DNA from: Chryseobacterium wanjuense
Lineage (GTDB): Bacteria; Bacteroidota; Bacteroidia; Flavobacteriales; Weeksellaceae
Direction of reading: 5' to 3'
Assembly (NCBI RefSeq): GCF_900111495.1
Contig: NZ_FOIU01000002.1
Span: forward strand, 682,001-746,000
DNA: 64,000 nt
Shown here: positions 1-7,938 of the stretch, piece by piece
Layout of the letters: each line of letters opens with the position of its first letter
How positions within the stretch are numbered: position 1 is the first letter of the stretch
Made by a program: the position numbers and the translations under genes
The notes under the pieces: generated by a model
What the model was told of the DNA's origin: nothing
The model's database searches: none
What the model saw: only the letters and a program-made list of their open reading frames with translations

Positions 1-165
1 TGTCTGGAAAAACTAGTAAATAAAGCTTTAGATATAAATGCAAGTATTCATATGCCCAGGATTGGTTGTGGCTTAGCCGGAGGAAAATGGGAAGAAATAG
101 AACCAATTATTGCAAGAACACTGCTGCAGGGCAATATGAAAGTATATGTTTATGATTTTAACTGA
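1..165 (+). CDS. Macro domain protein, C-terminal part (5' end outside window)
   Basis: The frame is open from base 1 to a TGA at 163-165 and gives the last 54 residues of a macro domain. The stretch MPRIGCGLAGGKWEEIEPII matches the phosphate-binding loop and following helix of macro domains that bind ADP-ribose, such as TARG1/ALC1-like de-ADP-ribosylases, O-acetyl-ADP-ribose deacetylases and Poa1-like ADP-ribose-1''-phosphate phosphatases. The next gene starts 5 bases after the stop, so it is probably co-transcribed with the NAD/ADP-ribose genes downstream. The fragment cannot tell which macro activity it has, nor whether other domains lie upstream. Confidence 0.8.
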   Translation, partial: CLEKLVNKALDINASIHMPRIGCGLAGGKWEEIEPIIARTLLQGNMKVYVYDFN

Positions 166-170
166 AAAAA

Positions 171-812
171 ATGAAACTTAAATTAAAAAAGTATAAAGAA
201 CAATTACAAAGCTGGCCGCAAAAAGGACATTACATCATGGCACAATATGATGATAAGAAAATAATTGTTTATCAATCTTATAGAAAAGAAATCGGGAACT
301 TTGCCGTACAAAACCAATATTTTGGAGGAGCCTTCAGTCTGGAGAGAATGACTTGGATAAAACCAAATTTTCTTTGGATGATGTATCGAAATGGGTGGGG
401 AACAAAAGAAGGTCAGGAATGTGTTGTGGCAATTCATCTAAAAATGGATGCATTTAAAGGGTATCTGGAAAACGCAGTGTATTCGTCTTATGATGAAACA
501 TGTAAAATCTCAAAGGAAGAATGGCAAAATCAAATAAAGGAATCATCCGTGAGATTACAATGGGATCCGGATCATGATCCTTTTGGAAATAAATTGGAAA
601 GAAGAGCAATCCAAATTGGATTGAGAAATGATTTCGTCAAATCTTTTGCTAAAGAAGATATAATTTTAATTGAAGATATTTCAGATTTTGTAAAAGAACA
701 GCATCAGTTTGTCTTGAAAAATGATTTAGAGAGCTTATTCATTCCTGAAGAAAAACCATTATTGTTTAATGAGGAAAAATTAAATAAAAAACTAAAACTA
801 AATGAAATCTGA
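171..812 (+). CDS. DUF4291-like protein of unknown function
   Basis: This 213-residue protein has the features I associate with DUF4291: KKIIVYQSYRKEIGNFAVQ near the N-terminus, then SLERMTWIKPNFLWMMYR, GWGTKEGQE, and the very acidic VRLQWDPDHDPFGNKLERRA, followed by an EDISDFVKEQ segment. There is no signal peptide or membrane segment, so it is probably cytosolic. It starts 5 bases after the macro gene and overlaps the following ADP-ribosylglycohydrolase gene by 11 bases, so translation is probably coupled. No biochemical function is known to me. The position between two ADP-ribose-handling genes suggests a role with NAD+ or ADP-ribose, which is inference only. Confidence 0.8.
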   Translation: MKLKLKKYKEQLQSWPQKGHYIMAQYDDKKIIVYQSYRKEIGNFAVQNQYFGGAFSLERMTWIKPNFLWMMYRNGWGTKEGQECVVAIHLKMDAFKGYLENAVYSSYDETCKISKEEWQNQIKESSVRLQWDPDHDPFGNKLERRAIQIGLRNDFVKSFAKEDIILIEDISDFVKEQHQFVLKNDLESLFIPEEKPLLFNEEKLNKKLKLNEI

Positions 813-1716
813 TAAACAGTTTTTAGCTTCAGAATCCCTCAACGGAATTGCCATTGGTGATGCTTTTGGAGAAAGCTTTTTTGGGGAAGAAGGTTTAATT
901 AACTCATACATACATCAAAGAATTCTTCCTGAAAAGTTCATTGATTTTACAGATGATACAATTATGGCAATTGCTGTTTTTAAATCTTTGGAAAAATTGG
1001 GAGAAATCAATCAGGATTTTTTATCTGAAGAGTTTACAAAAAACTATTATTTAGATATTAATAGAGGTTATGGACCTTCGATGCATCAGTATTTCAGAGC
1101 TGTAAAAGGCGGAGAAAACTGGAAAAAAGTTTCGTATTCAAAATTTGAAGGGCAAGGTTCAATGGGAAATGGCGGAGCAATGAGAGCATCAGTCATTGGG
1201 GCATATTTTTATGATGATTTGGATAAGCTTAGACTTAATGCAGAGCTTTCCTGTGAAGTTACTCATGCTAATAAAGAAGCAATAGAAGGAACAAAAGCAA
1301 TTGCATTGGCAGCAGCTTTTGCTGTTCAGGAAAAATTAGGAATAAAACAATTGAATCAACAAGAATTTATCCAAAAAATTCAAAACGAATTGGATGATTC
1401 CGATATAAAAAGTAAGTTGAATAAATGTCTTTACTTAGACGGAAATCCAAGTATTGAATTATTGGTGAAAACGTTAGGAAACGGAACAAAAATGACTGCT
1501 CAAGATACAGTTCCTATTGTAATCTGGATGCTTTCTAGATACAGAAGCAATTTTGAAGAATGTATTTGGAATACCGTTTCGGCTTTGGGAGACAGAGATA
1601 CGACATGTGCAATGGCAGGAGGAATTAGTATTTTGTGTTGTGAAGAAAATACAGTTCCTGAATGGACAAAAAATGTAGAAAACTGGAAAAACAGTTCTTT
1701 TTACAATGAACTTTAA
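802..1716 (+). CDS. ADP-ribosylglycohydrolase family protein (ARH/DraG), copy 1
   Basis: This is a 304-residue member of the ARH/DraG family, Mg-dependent enzymes that remove ADP-ribose from proteins, nucleic acids or small molecules. Visible signatures are GIAIGDAFGES at the N-terminus, the first metal site TDDT (50-53), MGNGGAMRAS (121-130), and the second metal site GDRDTT (263-268), so both acidic metal-binding clusters are intact. The start overlaps the DUF4291-like gene by 11 bases, and the receptor gene begins 12 bases after its stop. It differs strongly from the second ARH gene at 5489, so the two are unlikely to be a recent duplication. The ADP-ribosylated substrate cannot be read from sequence. 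Confidence 0.9.
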   Translation: MKSDKQFLASESLNGIAIGDAFGESFFGEEGLINSYIHQRILPEKFIDFTDDTIMAIAVFKSLEKLGEINQDFLSEEFTKNYYLDINRGYGPSMHQYFRAVKGGENWKKVSYSKFEGQGSMGNGGAMRASVIGAYFYDDLDKLRLNAELSCEVTHANKEAIEGTKAIALAAAFAVQEKLGIKQLNQQEFIQKIQNELDDSDIKSKLNKCLYLDGNPSIELLVKTLGNGTKMTAQDTVPIVIWMLSRYRSNFEECIWNTVSALGDRDTTCAMAGGISILCCEENTVPEWTKNVENWKNSSFYNEL

Positions 1717-1728
1717 ACCTTTAAAACC

Positions 1729-3708
1729 ATGAAAAAAACAATACTTTTAGCAGCATTTATCTCATTTTCCAACGCTTTTTCACAGGAAAACGATTCGATC
1801 AGGGATATTCAGGAGGTGAAGATACAAAGCGAAGCGGGAAGATTGCAGGCGGTGAATTTTCATAATGTCGACCCGGCTAAAAGTAGTAAAAATGTAGGTC
1901 AGGAGCCCTCATTTTTGTTGTCGGAGCTGGTTCCATCGGTCACGGCATATTCGGATACGGGTGGAAACAATGGCTATTCTTACTACAGAATTCGTGGGAT
2001 CGATCAGACGAGAATCAATGTTTCGATCGATGGGGCGCCGATGAATGAGCCGGAAGATCAGGGATCTTATTTTTCGAATTATCCGGATATTTTTAATTCT
2101 TTTGATAAAATTCAGATCCAGAAAGGAGTCGGTTTGTCGAAGAACGGAACAGCGAGTTATGGCGGAAGTATTCAGCTTTTTTCTCCCGATTTAAAGGAAA
2201 AAAATCTTGAATTTGGAGCAAATTATGGCTCTTATAATTCGTTGAGAGTGTACGGAAAATATACTTCAGGAATTAAAAATGACATGGGAATTCATGTGAG
2301 ATTGTCCGAAATTTATTCTGATGGCTATAAGTATAATTCTTCTAATCATGGGCAGTCTGCATTCATCAGTGGTGGAATTTTTAAAGATAAAAGCATCTGG
2401 AAATTCAATGCACTGATGGGAAATCAGAGAAATCAACTGGCCTGGCTCGGAGTAACGCAGGAGCAGATTGAAAAAGATCCGCGAACCAACGGAAACAGGG
2501 ATGAGAAAGATCAATTTTTCCAGACCTTTCTACAGGTTTTTAATCAGACAAAATTGGGTGAATCTTCTTCTCTTCAAAGCAGTATTCATTATACTTATTT
2601 GAATGGAAATTATGATTTCAACTGGAATAATTTCATCGGATTGCCGGAAAATGGAGAAATGTATAATTATGCATTTACATCAAAATTTTTAGGATTTTAC
2701 ACCAATTTTCAGAATAAATTTAAAAACGGAAAAGTTACAGCAGGAATTAATGGAAATCTGTACCACAGAAATCATAAGGGAAGCGAACTTTCTTTGGGCG
2801 AATTGTACCGAAATACAGGTTACAAAAATGATGTGAGTGCTTTTGCAGAAGTAGAATTAAAGGCCGGAAAATGGATTTTCTCAGGAGATATTCAATACAG
2901 ATTTGCAGATTTCAGGTATAAAGGGGATCTTTCAATGGATCAACTGGAATGGAATTTTTTGAATCCGAAAGTTGGGGTTAATTATTTGATTAACAATCAC
3001 TCAAATGTATTTTTCAGTTTGGGAAGAGTAGGAAGAGAGCCGACCAGAAATGATATTTTTATGGGAAATGATAATCTGATGCCGGATGAAAATAATCAAT
3101 TGACGTTAGGAACAACGATGCCGGAATATGTAACTGATTATGAGATAGGTTACCGTTTTAATAAAGAAAAAATAAAACTGGAATTGAATCTGTTTTATAT
3201 GGATTTTAAAGATGAAATTGTGTTAAACGGAAATTTCGGTCCAAACGGATTGGCATTGACCAATAAAGTTGATAAAAGTTATAGGTTGGGAGCAGAATTA
3301 TCATTTAATTATCAGATTAATGAACATTGGAGCCTAAAAAATAATTCATCTTTTGTATATTCAAAAATTAAAGAAGATAATATTTCGTTTAGCCCGGTGT
3401 TGACTCCGAAAATAATTGTAAATCAGGAAGTAAACTATAAAATTAACAATTTTAAAATTAATATATCTTCCAGATTTCAGGATAGTTCGTATATGGATTT
3501 TTCCAACTCGGCAAAACTTCCATCGTATATTATTTTCAATTCTGGGATTTTGTATGACTGGAAGCAATGGCAAATCGGATTTTTTGTGAATAATATTACG
3601 AATAAACGATATTATAATTATGGTTATACAGAAACAGATGGTGCCGGAAAATATTTTATTCAGATGCCGAGAAACTATATGGCTTCTTTGAAATTTAAAG
3701 TTTTTTAA
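1729..3708 (+). CDS. TonB-dependent outer-membrane receptor
   Basis: This 659-residue protein starts with a signal peptide (cleavage probably after NAFSQ). A plug domain follows (about 50-150, with YYRIRGIDQTRINVSIDGAP and IQIQKGVGLSKNGTASYGG), then a long beta-barrel ending in an aromatic strand (NYMASLKFKVF). There is no N-terminal carboxypeptidase-regulatory domain, and the size is that of siderophore/vitamin-type receptors rather than SusC. It lies 12 bases after an ARH gene, and nadR follows after 1 base, so it is almost certainly in the same transcript. That context suggests uptake of an NAD precursor such as nicotinamide riboside or a nucleotide. Ligand specificity is inference. Confidence 0.88.
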   Translation: MKKTILLAAFISFSNAFSQENDSIRDIQEVKIQSEAGRLQAVNFHNVDPAKSSKNVGQEPSFLLSELVPSVTAYSDTGGNNGYSYYRIRGIDQTRINVSIDGAPMNEPEDQGSYFSNYPDIFNSFDKIQIQKGVGLSKNGTASYGGSIQLFSPDLKEKNLEFGANYGSYNSLRVYGKYTSGIKNDMGIHVRLSEIYSDGYKYNSSNHGQSAFISGGIFKDKSIWKFNALMGNQRNQLAWLGVTQEQIEKDPRTNGNRDEKDQFFQTFLQVFNQTKLGESSSLQSSIHYTYLNGNYDFNWNNFIGLPENGEMYNYAFTSKFLGFYTNFQNKFKNGKVTAGINGNLYHRNHKGSELSLGELYRNTGYKNDVSAFAEVELKAGKWIFSGDIQYRFADFRYKGDLSMDQLEWNFLNPKVGVNYLINNHSNVFFSLGRVGREPTRNDIFMGNDNLMPDENNQLTLGTTMPEYVTDYEIGYRFNKEKIKLELNLFYMDFKDEIVLNGNFGPNGLALTNKVDKSYRLGAELSFNYQINEHWSLKNNSSFVYSKIKEDNISFSPVLTPKIIVNQEVNYKINNFKINISSRFQDSSYMDFSNSAKLPSYIIFNSGILYDWKQWQIGFFVNNITNKRYYNYGYTETDGAGKYFIQMPRNYMASLKFKVF

Positions 3709-3709
3709 A

Positions 3710-4705
3710 ATGAAAGGTTTTGTATTTGGAAAATTTTATCCGTTTCACACCGGTCATCAGAAGATGATCGAATTTGCCCTTGAAAAAGGAAGCGTAACGG
3801 TTTTGGTATGTGAAGAAGAAAAGGAAAAAATCGACGGAAATATTAGAAAAGAATGGATTAAAGAAACTTTTCGAAACAACAAAAATCTTAAAGTAAAGGT
3901 TTTTAAATACAAAGAAGCCGACTTCCCGAATACTTCTGTTTCAGACTGGGAAGTTTCCAAAATCTGGAGCCAGGTTTTCAGAGAATATTTTAAAGATGAA
4001 GATTTTCTGGTGACTTCCGAAGAATATGGAGAAATGCTTTCTGTGATGATGGATATTGACCATTTTATGTTCGATGAAAACAGGGAAAATATTCGGATTT
4101 CGGCTTCAGAAATTCGTGAAAATATATTTAAATACTGGAACTACCTCCCGTTAGCAGTTCAAAAATATTTTGCATTAAAAGTGGTTTTTCTCGGTACGGA
4201 ATCAACAGGGAAAACAGTAATGACGAATAATTTATCCGAATATTTTAAAGCCAATAAAGTTTCAGAAGCAGGAAGAGATTTAATTTCAGATTCAAAACAG
4301 TTTGCATTTGAAGATTTGGAAAAAGTGTACACAACACACGCAGGGCAAATTGAAAATGTGAATTACGAGAAGAGTTTTCTAACCTTAATCGACACCGATA
4401 TTCATATCACAAAATCCTATTCTGAGTTTATTTTTGGAAAAAAATTATCGGTTCCAAATGAAATTATAGAAAAAAATAAGGCTGATCTTTATCTCTATTC
4501 AACGAAAGATGCAGAATATATTCAGGACGGGACGAGGCTTGAATTTGAAGAAAGAAACCAGTTGGATGAAAGCCACCGGAAGATTTTAAAAGAAGAAAAA
4601 ATCGATTTCCTGGAGCTTTCCGGAAGCTGGCTTGAAAGAGAAAAAAGAGCGATACATTTTATTGAAAATTTAATTTTGAAAAGACAAGTGATGTTTAAAA
4701 ATTAA
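3710..4705 (+). CDS. nadR: NadR-type bifunctional NMN adenylyltransferase / nicotinamide riboside kinase
   Basis: Two domains are visible in 331 residues. The N-terminal nucleotidyltransferase domain has GKFYPFHTGH (HxGH at 13-16) and RISASEIR (129-136), which fit NMN adenylyltransferase. The C-terminal kinase domain has a Walker A motif GTESTGKT (162-169) and an acidic TLIDTD strand. In this family the kinase phosphorylates nicotinamide riboside to NMN and the other domain joins NMN to AMP, giving NAD+. The helix-turn-helix repressor domain of enterobacterial NadR is absent. It follows the TonB receptor by one base. No PnuC transporter, its usual inner-membrane partner, is in the window. Confidence 0.92.
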   Translation: MKGFVFGKFYPFHTGHQKMIEFALEKGSVTVLVCEEEKEKIDGNIRKEWIKETFRNNKNLKVKVFKYKEADFPNTSVSDWEVSKIWSQVFREYFKDEDFLVTSEEYGEMLSVMMDIDHFMFDENRENIRISASEIRENIFKYWNYLPLAVQKYFALKVVFLGTESTGKTVMTNNLSEYFKANKVSEAGRDLISDSKQFAFEDLEKVYTTHAGQIENVNYEKSFLTLIDTDIHITKSYSEFIFGKKLSVPNEIIEKNKADLYLYSTKDAEYIQDGTRLEFEERNQLDESHRKILKEEKIDFLELSGSWLEREKRAIHFIENLILKRQVMFKN

Positions 4706-4802
4706 TTGTAAAAGCAATTAGTAATAAAAAAATATTTTGCGGGCTTTGCGCTAAAAAAAAATATTACTAAAAGCAGATTCAAAAAATTAAACGAAAAAAC
4801 AA

Positions 4803-5489
4803 ATGAAAAAACTAACCATATTAAGCGGCGCCGGAATTAGCGCCGAAAGCGGAATAAAAACATTCAGAGACGGAGATGGTCTTTGGGAAAATCATAATGT
4901 AACGGATGTGGCAAGTCCGGAAGGATGGCGAAAAGACAGAGCTTTGGTATTGGAATTTTACAACCAGAGACGCCGCCAGCTTCATGAGGTAGAGCCTAAT
5001 GAGGCTCATAAATTAATTGGTAATTTAGAAAAATATTTTGACGTTCAGATCATTACACAAAACATCGATGATCTTCACGAAAGAGCAGGTTCTACGAATA
5101 TTCTTCACATTCACGGAGAATTGTTCAAGTCGTGTTCATGCAACAATAAAAGCTTGATTTACGAGCAAAAAGGAGATATCAACATCGGGGACAAGGCAGA
5201 AGATGGAGCTCAATTGAGACCTTTCATCGTGTGGTTCGGTGAGGATGTTCCTTTATACCAGACGGCGAGAGAGAAGGTGAAAGATGCAGATATTTTGTTG
5301 GTGATCGGAACTTCTTTGCAGGTTTATCCGGCTGCCGGACTGATTCATGAGATTAAAGATGATTGTCTTTTAATTGTCATCAATCCCAACGAAACCGGTT
5401 TCGGATACGGACAAAGAGCTGTTGTCATGAAAGAAACGGCAACCCAGGGAATGAAATTACTGTTCGACAAATTAGTAAATCTGGCCTAA
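4803..5489 (+). CDS. cobB: SIR2-family NAD-dependent protein deacylase (sirtuin)
   Basis: This 228-residue sirtuin has the NAD-binding GAGISAESG (9-17), FRDGDGLW, TQNIDDLHERAG, and the catalytic His in HIHGEL (H104). Y53 and R56 in EFYNQRR form the YxxR pair that, in class III sirtuins such as CobB and SIRT5, binds succinyl or other acidic acyl-lysines. The Zn module is reduced: one pair, C111/C113, is present and the second Cys pair is missing, which I believe is common in Bacteroidota homologues. It lies 97 bases after nadR, and its stop overlaps the next start in TAATG. Its product O-acyl-ADP-ribose is a possible substrate for the macro or ARH proteins nearby. Confidence 0.9.
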   Translation: MKKLTILSGAGISAESGIKTFRDGDGLWENHNVTDVASPEGWRKDRALVLEFYNQRRRQLHEVEPNEAHKLIGNLEKYFDVQIITQNIDDLHERAGSTNILHIHGELFKSCSCNNKSLIYEQKGDINIGDKAEDGAQLRPFIVWFGEDVPLYQTAREKVKDADILLVIGTSLQVYPAAGLIHEIKDDCLLIVINPNETGFGYGQRAVVMKETATQGMKLLFDKLVNLA

Positions 5490-6430
5490 TGAAAAATATG
5501 GTAAAAGCAGGAATTTTTGGAGTTTGTGTTGGTGATGCATTGGGTGTTCCGGTGGAGTTTAAAAATAGAGAAACATTAAAACAATTTCCTGTTACGAAAA
5601 TGCAAGAGTTTGGATCTTGGAATCAGCCGAAAGGAACTTGGAGTGATGACAGTTCTTTAACGCTTTGCCTTGCAGAAGAATTAACGAAAGGATATGATTT
5701 AGAAAAGATAGGAGAGAGTTTTGTTAAATGGGTAAAATATGGACATTGGACAGCTCACGGAAGACTTTTCGATATTGGAGGAACAACACGTCATTCCATT
5801 GCGAGATTAATTAAAGGGGAAAGTGCCAGATTTTCAGGAAATATTTTTGAAGAAGATAATGGGAATGGTTCTTTGATGAGAATTCTTCCCTTAGCTTTTT
5901 ATCTTAAAGATGAAGAAAATATTGAAAAAGTATATCAAACGGTAAAAGAAGTTTCATCTATTACGCATGGGCATTTTCGTTCTGTCTTTGCGTGTTTTCT
6001 CTACGTAATTTTTGCAATTGAATTAATTAAAGGTAAAGATAAAAAAGAAGCGTACAATCATATTCAAAATGCAGCCTTAAAATTTGCAGAATTTCAAGGT
6101 TTTAATCCTAAAGAGATTCAACTTTTTGAAAGAATTTTAAAGAATGATATTTCAAAATATGACGAAGATACCATTAGTTCTTCCGGCTACGTTCTCCACA
6201 GTTTAGAAGCATCATTATGGTGTTTTCTAAATTCTGAAAGTTATTCGGAAGCGGTCTTGAAAGCCGTTAATTTGGGAGAAGATACCGACACAACCGGAGC
6301 TATAACAGGTGGAATTGCAGGGGTTTATTATGGATTTGAAAATATTCCGGAGGAATGGGTGTCAGAGCTGGTGAGGAAAGAGGATATTGAGAAACTATGC
6401 ATTAAATTAGAGAACAAATTAATAAACTAA
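5489..6430 (+). CDS. ADP-ribosylglycohydrolase family protein, copy 2
   Basis: A 313-residue ARH family enzyme. I place the start at 5489 because that ATG shares its A with the stop of the sirtuin gene (TAATG) and gives the expected N-terminus KAGIFGVCVGDALGVPVEF. A longer reading frame opens at 5363 but lies inside the sirtuin gene. Metal-site signatures are WSDDSS (51-56) and GEDTDTTGA (263-271), both intact. The family removes ADP-ribose from various acceptors. This copy belongs to the common bacterial TWSDDS subgroup and differs clearly from copy 1 at 802. It is followed after 10 bases by kptA. Confidence 0.92.
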   Translation: MKNMVKAGIFGVCVGDALGVPVEFKNRETLKQFPVTKMQEFGSWNQPKGTWSDDSSLTLCLAEELTKGYDLEKIGESFVKWVKYGHWTAHGRLFDIGGTTRHSIARLIKGESARFSGNIFEEDNGNGSLMRILPLAFYLKDEENIEKVYQTVKEVSSITHGHFRSVFACFLYVIFAIELIKGKDKKEAYNHIQNAALKFAEFQGFNPKEIQLFERILKNDISKYDEDTISSSGYVLHSLEASLWCFLNSESYSEAVLKAVNLGEDTDTTGAITGGIAGVYYGFENIPEEWVSELVRKEDIEKLCIKLENKLIN

Positions 6431-6440
6431 AACACAAACC

Positions 6441-6983
6441 ATGAACGAACAACAAAAGAAAAAAATCAGCAAATTTCTAAGCTTAATTCTCCGGCATCAG
6501 CCTGAAATCATCAACTTAACTTTAGACAAAAACGGGTGGGCAAATGTTGATGAATTAAAAGAAAAATGCTCAAAAAATAATATGGATTTCACTTTGGAAG
6601 AATTGGATGAGGTGGTAGAAAACAATGACAAAAAACGGTTTATTTTTAATGAAGATAAGACCAAAATCAGGGCAAACCAGGGGCATTCGATTGATATCGA
6701 TCTGGCGTTGAAACCACAGCAGCCACCAGAATTTCTCTACCACGGAACGGCTCAGAATAACGTCGATTCCATTTTAGAAAAAGGTATTGAGAAAAGGAGC
6801 AGACAGCATGTTCATTTAAGCTTGGATAAAGAAACAGCCACCAAAGTCGGAATGCGCCACGGCAAACCGGTAATTCTCACCATCAGAACGGGAAAAATGT
6901 ATGAAGACGGAGTTTTGTTTTATCTTTCTGAAAACAAGGTCTGGCTGACAGATTTTATAGAGTCAAAATACATTTCGAGATGA
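6441..6983 (+). CDS. kptA: RNA 2'-phosphotransferase, Tpt1/KptA family
   Basis: At 180 residues this has the standard KptA size. The N-terminal winged-helix part carries SKFLSLILRHQPE (catalytic Arg18) and RANQGHS (H82). The ADP-ribosyltransferase-fold part carries LYHGT (H101), KRSRQHVHLS (R121) and GMRHGKP. The family moves an RNA 2'-phosphate to NAD+, giving ADP-ribose 1'',2''-cyclic phosphate and nicotinamide. Some family members also add ADP-ribose to nucleic-acid ends. The matching gene set for 2'-phosphate tRNA splicing is not in the window, so the natural substrate is unclear. Its end overlaps the phosphatase gene by 4 bases (ATGA), so the two are translationally coupled. Confidence 0.93.
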   Translation: MNEQQKKKISKFLSLILRHQPEIINLTLDKNGWANVDELKEKCSKNNMDFTLEELDEVVENNDKKRFIFNEDKTKIRANQGHSIDIDLALKPQQPPEFLYHGTAQNNVDSILEKGIEKRSRQHVHLSLDKETATKVGMRHGKPVILTIRTGKMYEDGVLFYLSENKVWLTDFIESKYISR

Positions 6984-7717
6984 AAAGAACATTAGCAATA
7001 GGAGATATTCACGGTGGATTCAAAGCATTGAAACAGATTTTGGAAAGAGCGGACGTCACCGAAAATGACACTTTAATTTTCCTCGGAGATTATGTTGATG
7101 GCTGGTGCGAATCTTCAGAAATCATTCGATTTTTAATGGAACTTTCCCAAAGGCAGGAACGCATCTTCATCAAAGGAAACCACGATGCCTGGTGCGAAGA
7201 CTGGCTTTCCTTTGGTAAAAATGAGGATGTCTGGCTTTTCAACGGAGGGAAAAGCACTGTTGAAGGCTACTCCGATTATTCTTTGCAGGACATGGATCTT
7301 CACCTGGAATTTTTTCAGCGAATGAAAAATTATCATATTGATGAAGACAACCGTTTGTTTATTCATGCGGGGTATTCTTCTATGCACGGTCCTGAAAAAG
7401 AAGTGTATACGAGCAATTATCGTTGGGACAGAACACTTTGGGAGACGGCTGTCGCGATGGATAAAAAATTATCAAGAAACTCAGAGCTTTATCCGAAAAG
7501 GTTTCTTTTGTATAAAGAAATTTTCATTGGTCACACACCGACTTTACATTTGGGAATTAAAGAACCCGTGAACAAAGCCAATATCTGGAATTTAGACACG
7601 GGAGCGGCTTTCACCGGCGCATTGTCGATCATGGATGTTGATACAAAAAAGTTCTGGCAAAGCGATCCGCTACCGTCTTTATATCCTGATGAAAAAGGAA
7701 GGAATAATTATCTGTAA
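6980..7717 (+). CDS. Metallophosphatase of the PrpE/ApaH-like (PPP) family
   Basis: This 245-residue protein shows the calcineurin-like metal-binding motifs in order: GDIHGG (8-13), GDYVDG, GNHDAW, then HAGYSS and GHTPTL near the C-terminus. These define PPP-type serine/threonine or dinucleoside-polyphosphate phosphatases. There is no signal peptide, so it is cytosolic. It overlaps kptA by 4 bases, a strong link. A plausible job is to dephosphorylate a product of the ADP-ribose pathway, such as ADP-ribose-1''-phosphate, or an RNA or protein phosphate, but this is inference. It is the last gene of the NAD/ADP-ribose unit. Confidence 0.88.
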   Translation: MKRTLAIGDIHGGFKALKQILERADVTENDTLIFLGDYVDGWCESSEIIRFLMELSQRQERIFIKGNHDAWCEDWLSFGKNEDVWLFNGGKSTVEGYSDYSLQDMDLHLEFFQRMKNYHIDEDNRLFIHAGYSSMHGPEKEVYTSNYRWDRTLWETAVAMDKKLSRNSELYPKRFLLYKEIFIGHTPTLHLGIKEPVNKANIWNLDTGAAFTGALSIMDVDTKKFWQSDPLPSLYPDEKGRNNYL

Positions 7718-7800
7718 AAGCTAAAAAACATTAATCATTTTTAATAAGAGAATATTTAAAAAAAATCTGCCAATCTGCAAAATTTGCTAGAATTAAAAAA

Positions 7801-7883
7801 GTTTGTCATTCAGAATGGAACGAAATGGAATGAAGAATCTCTAATAATGTAGTTTAGATTCTTCCTTCGTCAGAATGACAAAC
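7801..7883. repeat. Palindromic intergenic repeat (REP-like)
   Basis: Terminal arms GTTTGTCATTC (7801-7811) and GAATGACAAAC (7873-7883) are perfect inverted copies, and a second inner pair AGAATCT / AGATTCT lies between them. The internal wording GGAACGAAATGGAATGAAGAATCT is of a type I recall as frequent between genes in Flavobacteriia. It is likely a small mobile or structural repeat; no coding potential. Confidence 0.7.
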
Positions 7884-7910
7884 TGCGTATAATAACACTC
7901 TTTCTCTTCG

Positions 7911-7938
7911 CCGAGTGAAAACACGTTTGCGAACGAAA
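7911..7938 (+). repeat. Degenerate copy of the GAGTGAAACGCC repeat core
   Basis: CCGAGTGAAAACACGTTTGCGAACGAAA resembles the core found at 16723-16750, 49288-49316 (inverted) and 49566-49591, with changes in the middle (ACACG for CGCC). It adjoins the palindrome at 7801-7883. Confidence 0.5.

Noticed and set aside
5363..5488. Upstream extension of the second ARH gene
   Set aside because: It lies inside the sirtuin gene in another frame and its sequence has no ARH likeness; the start at 5489 overlaps the sirtuin stop in the usual TAATG way.
4803..5489. Inactive sirtuin, suggested by missing zinc ligands
   Set aside because: The NAD-binding and catalytic residues (GAGIS, H104) are intact and I believe zinc-site loss is common in Bacteroidota homologues.
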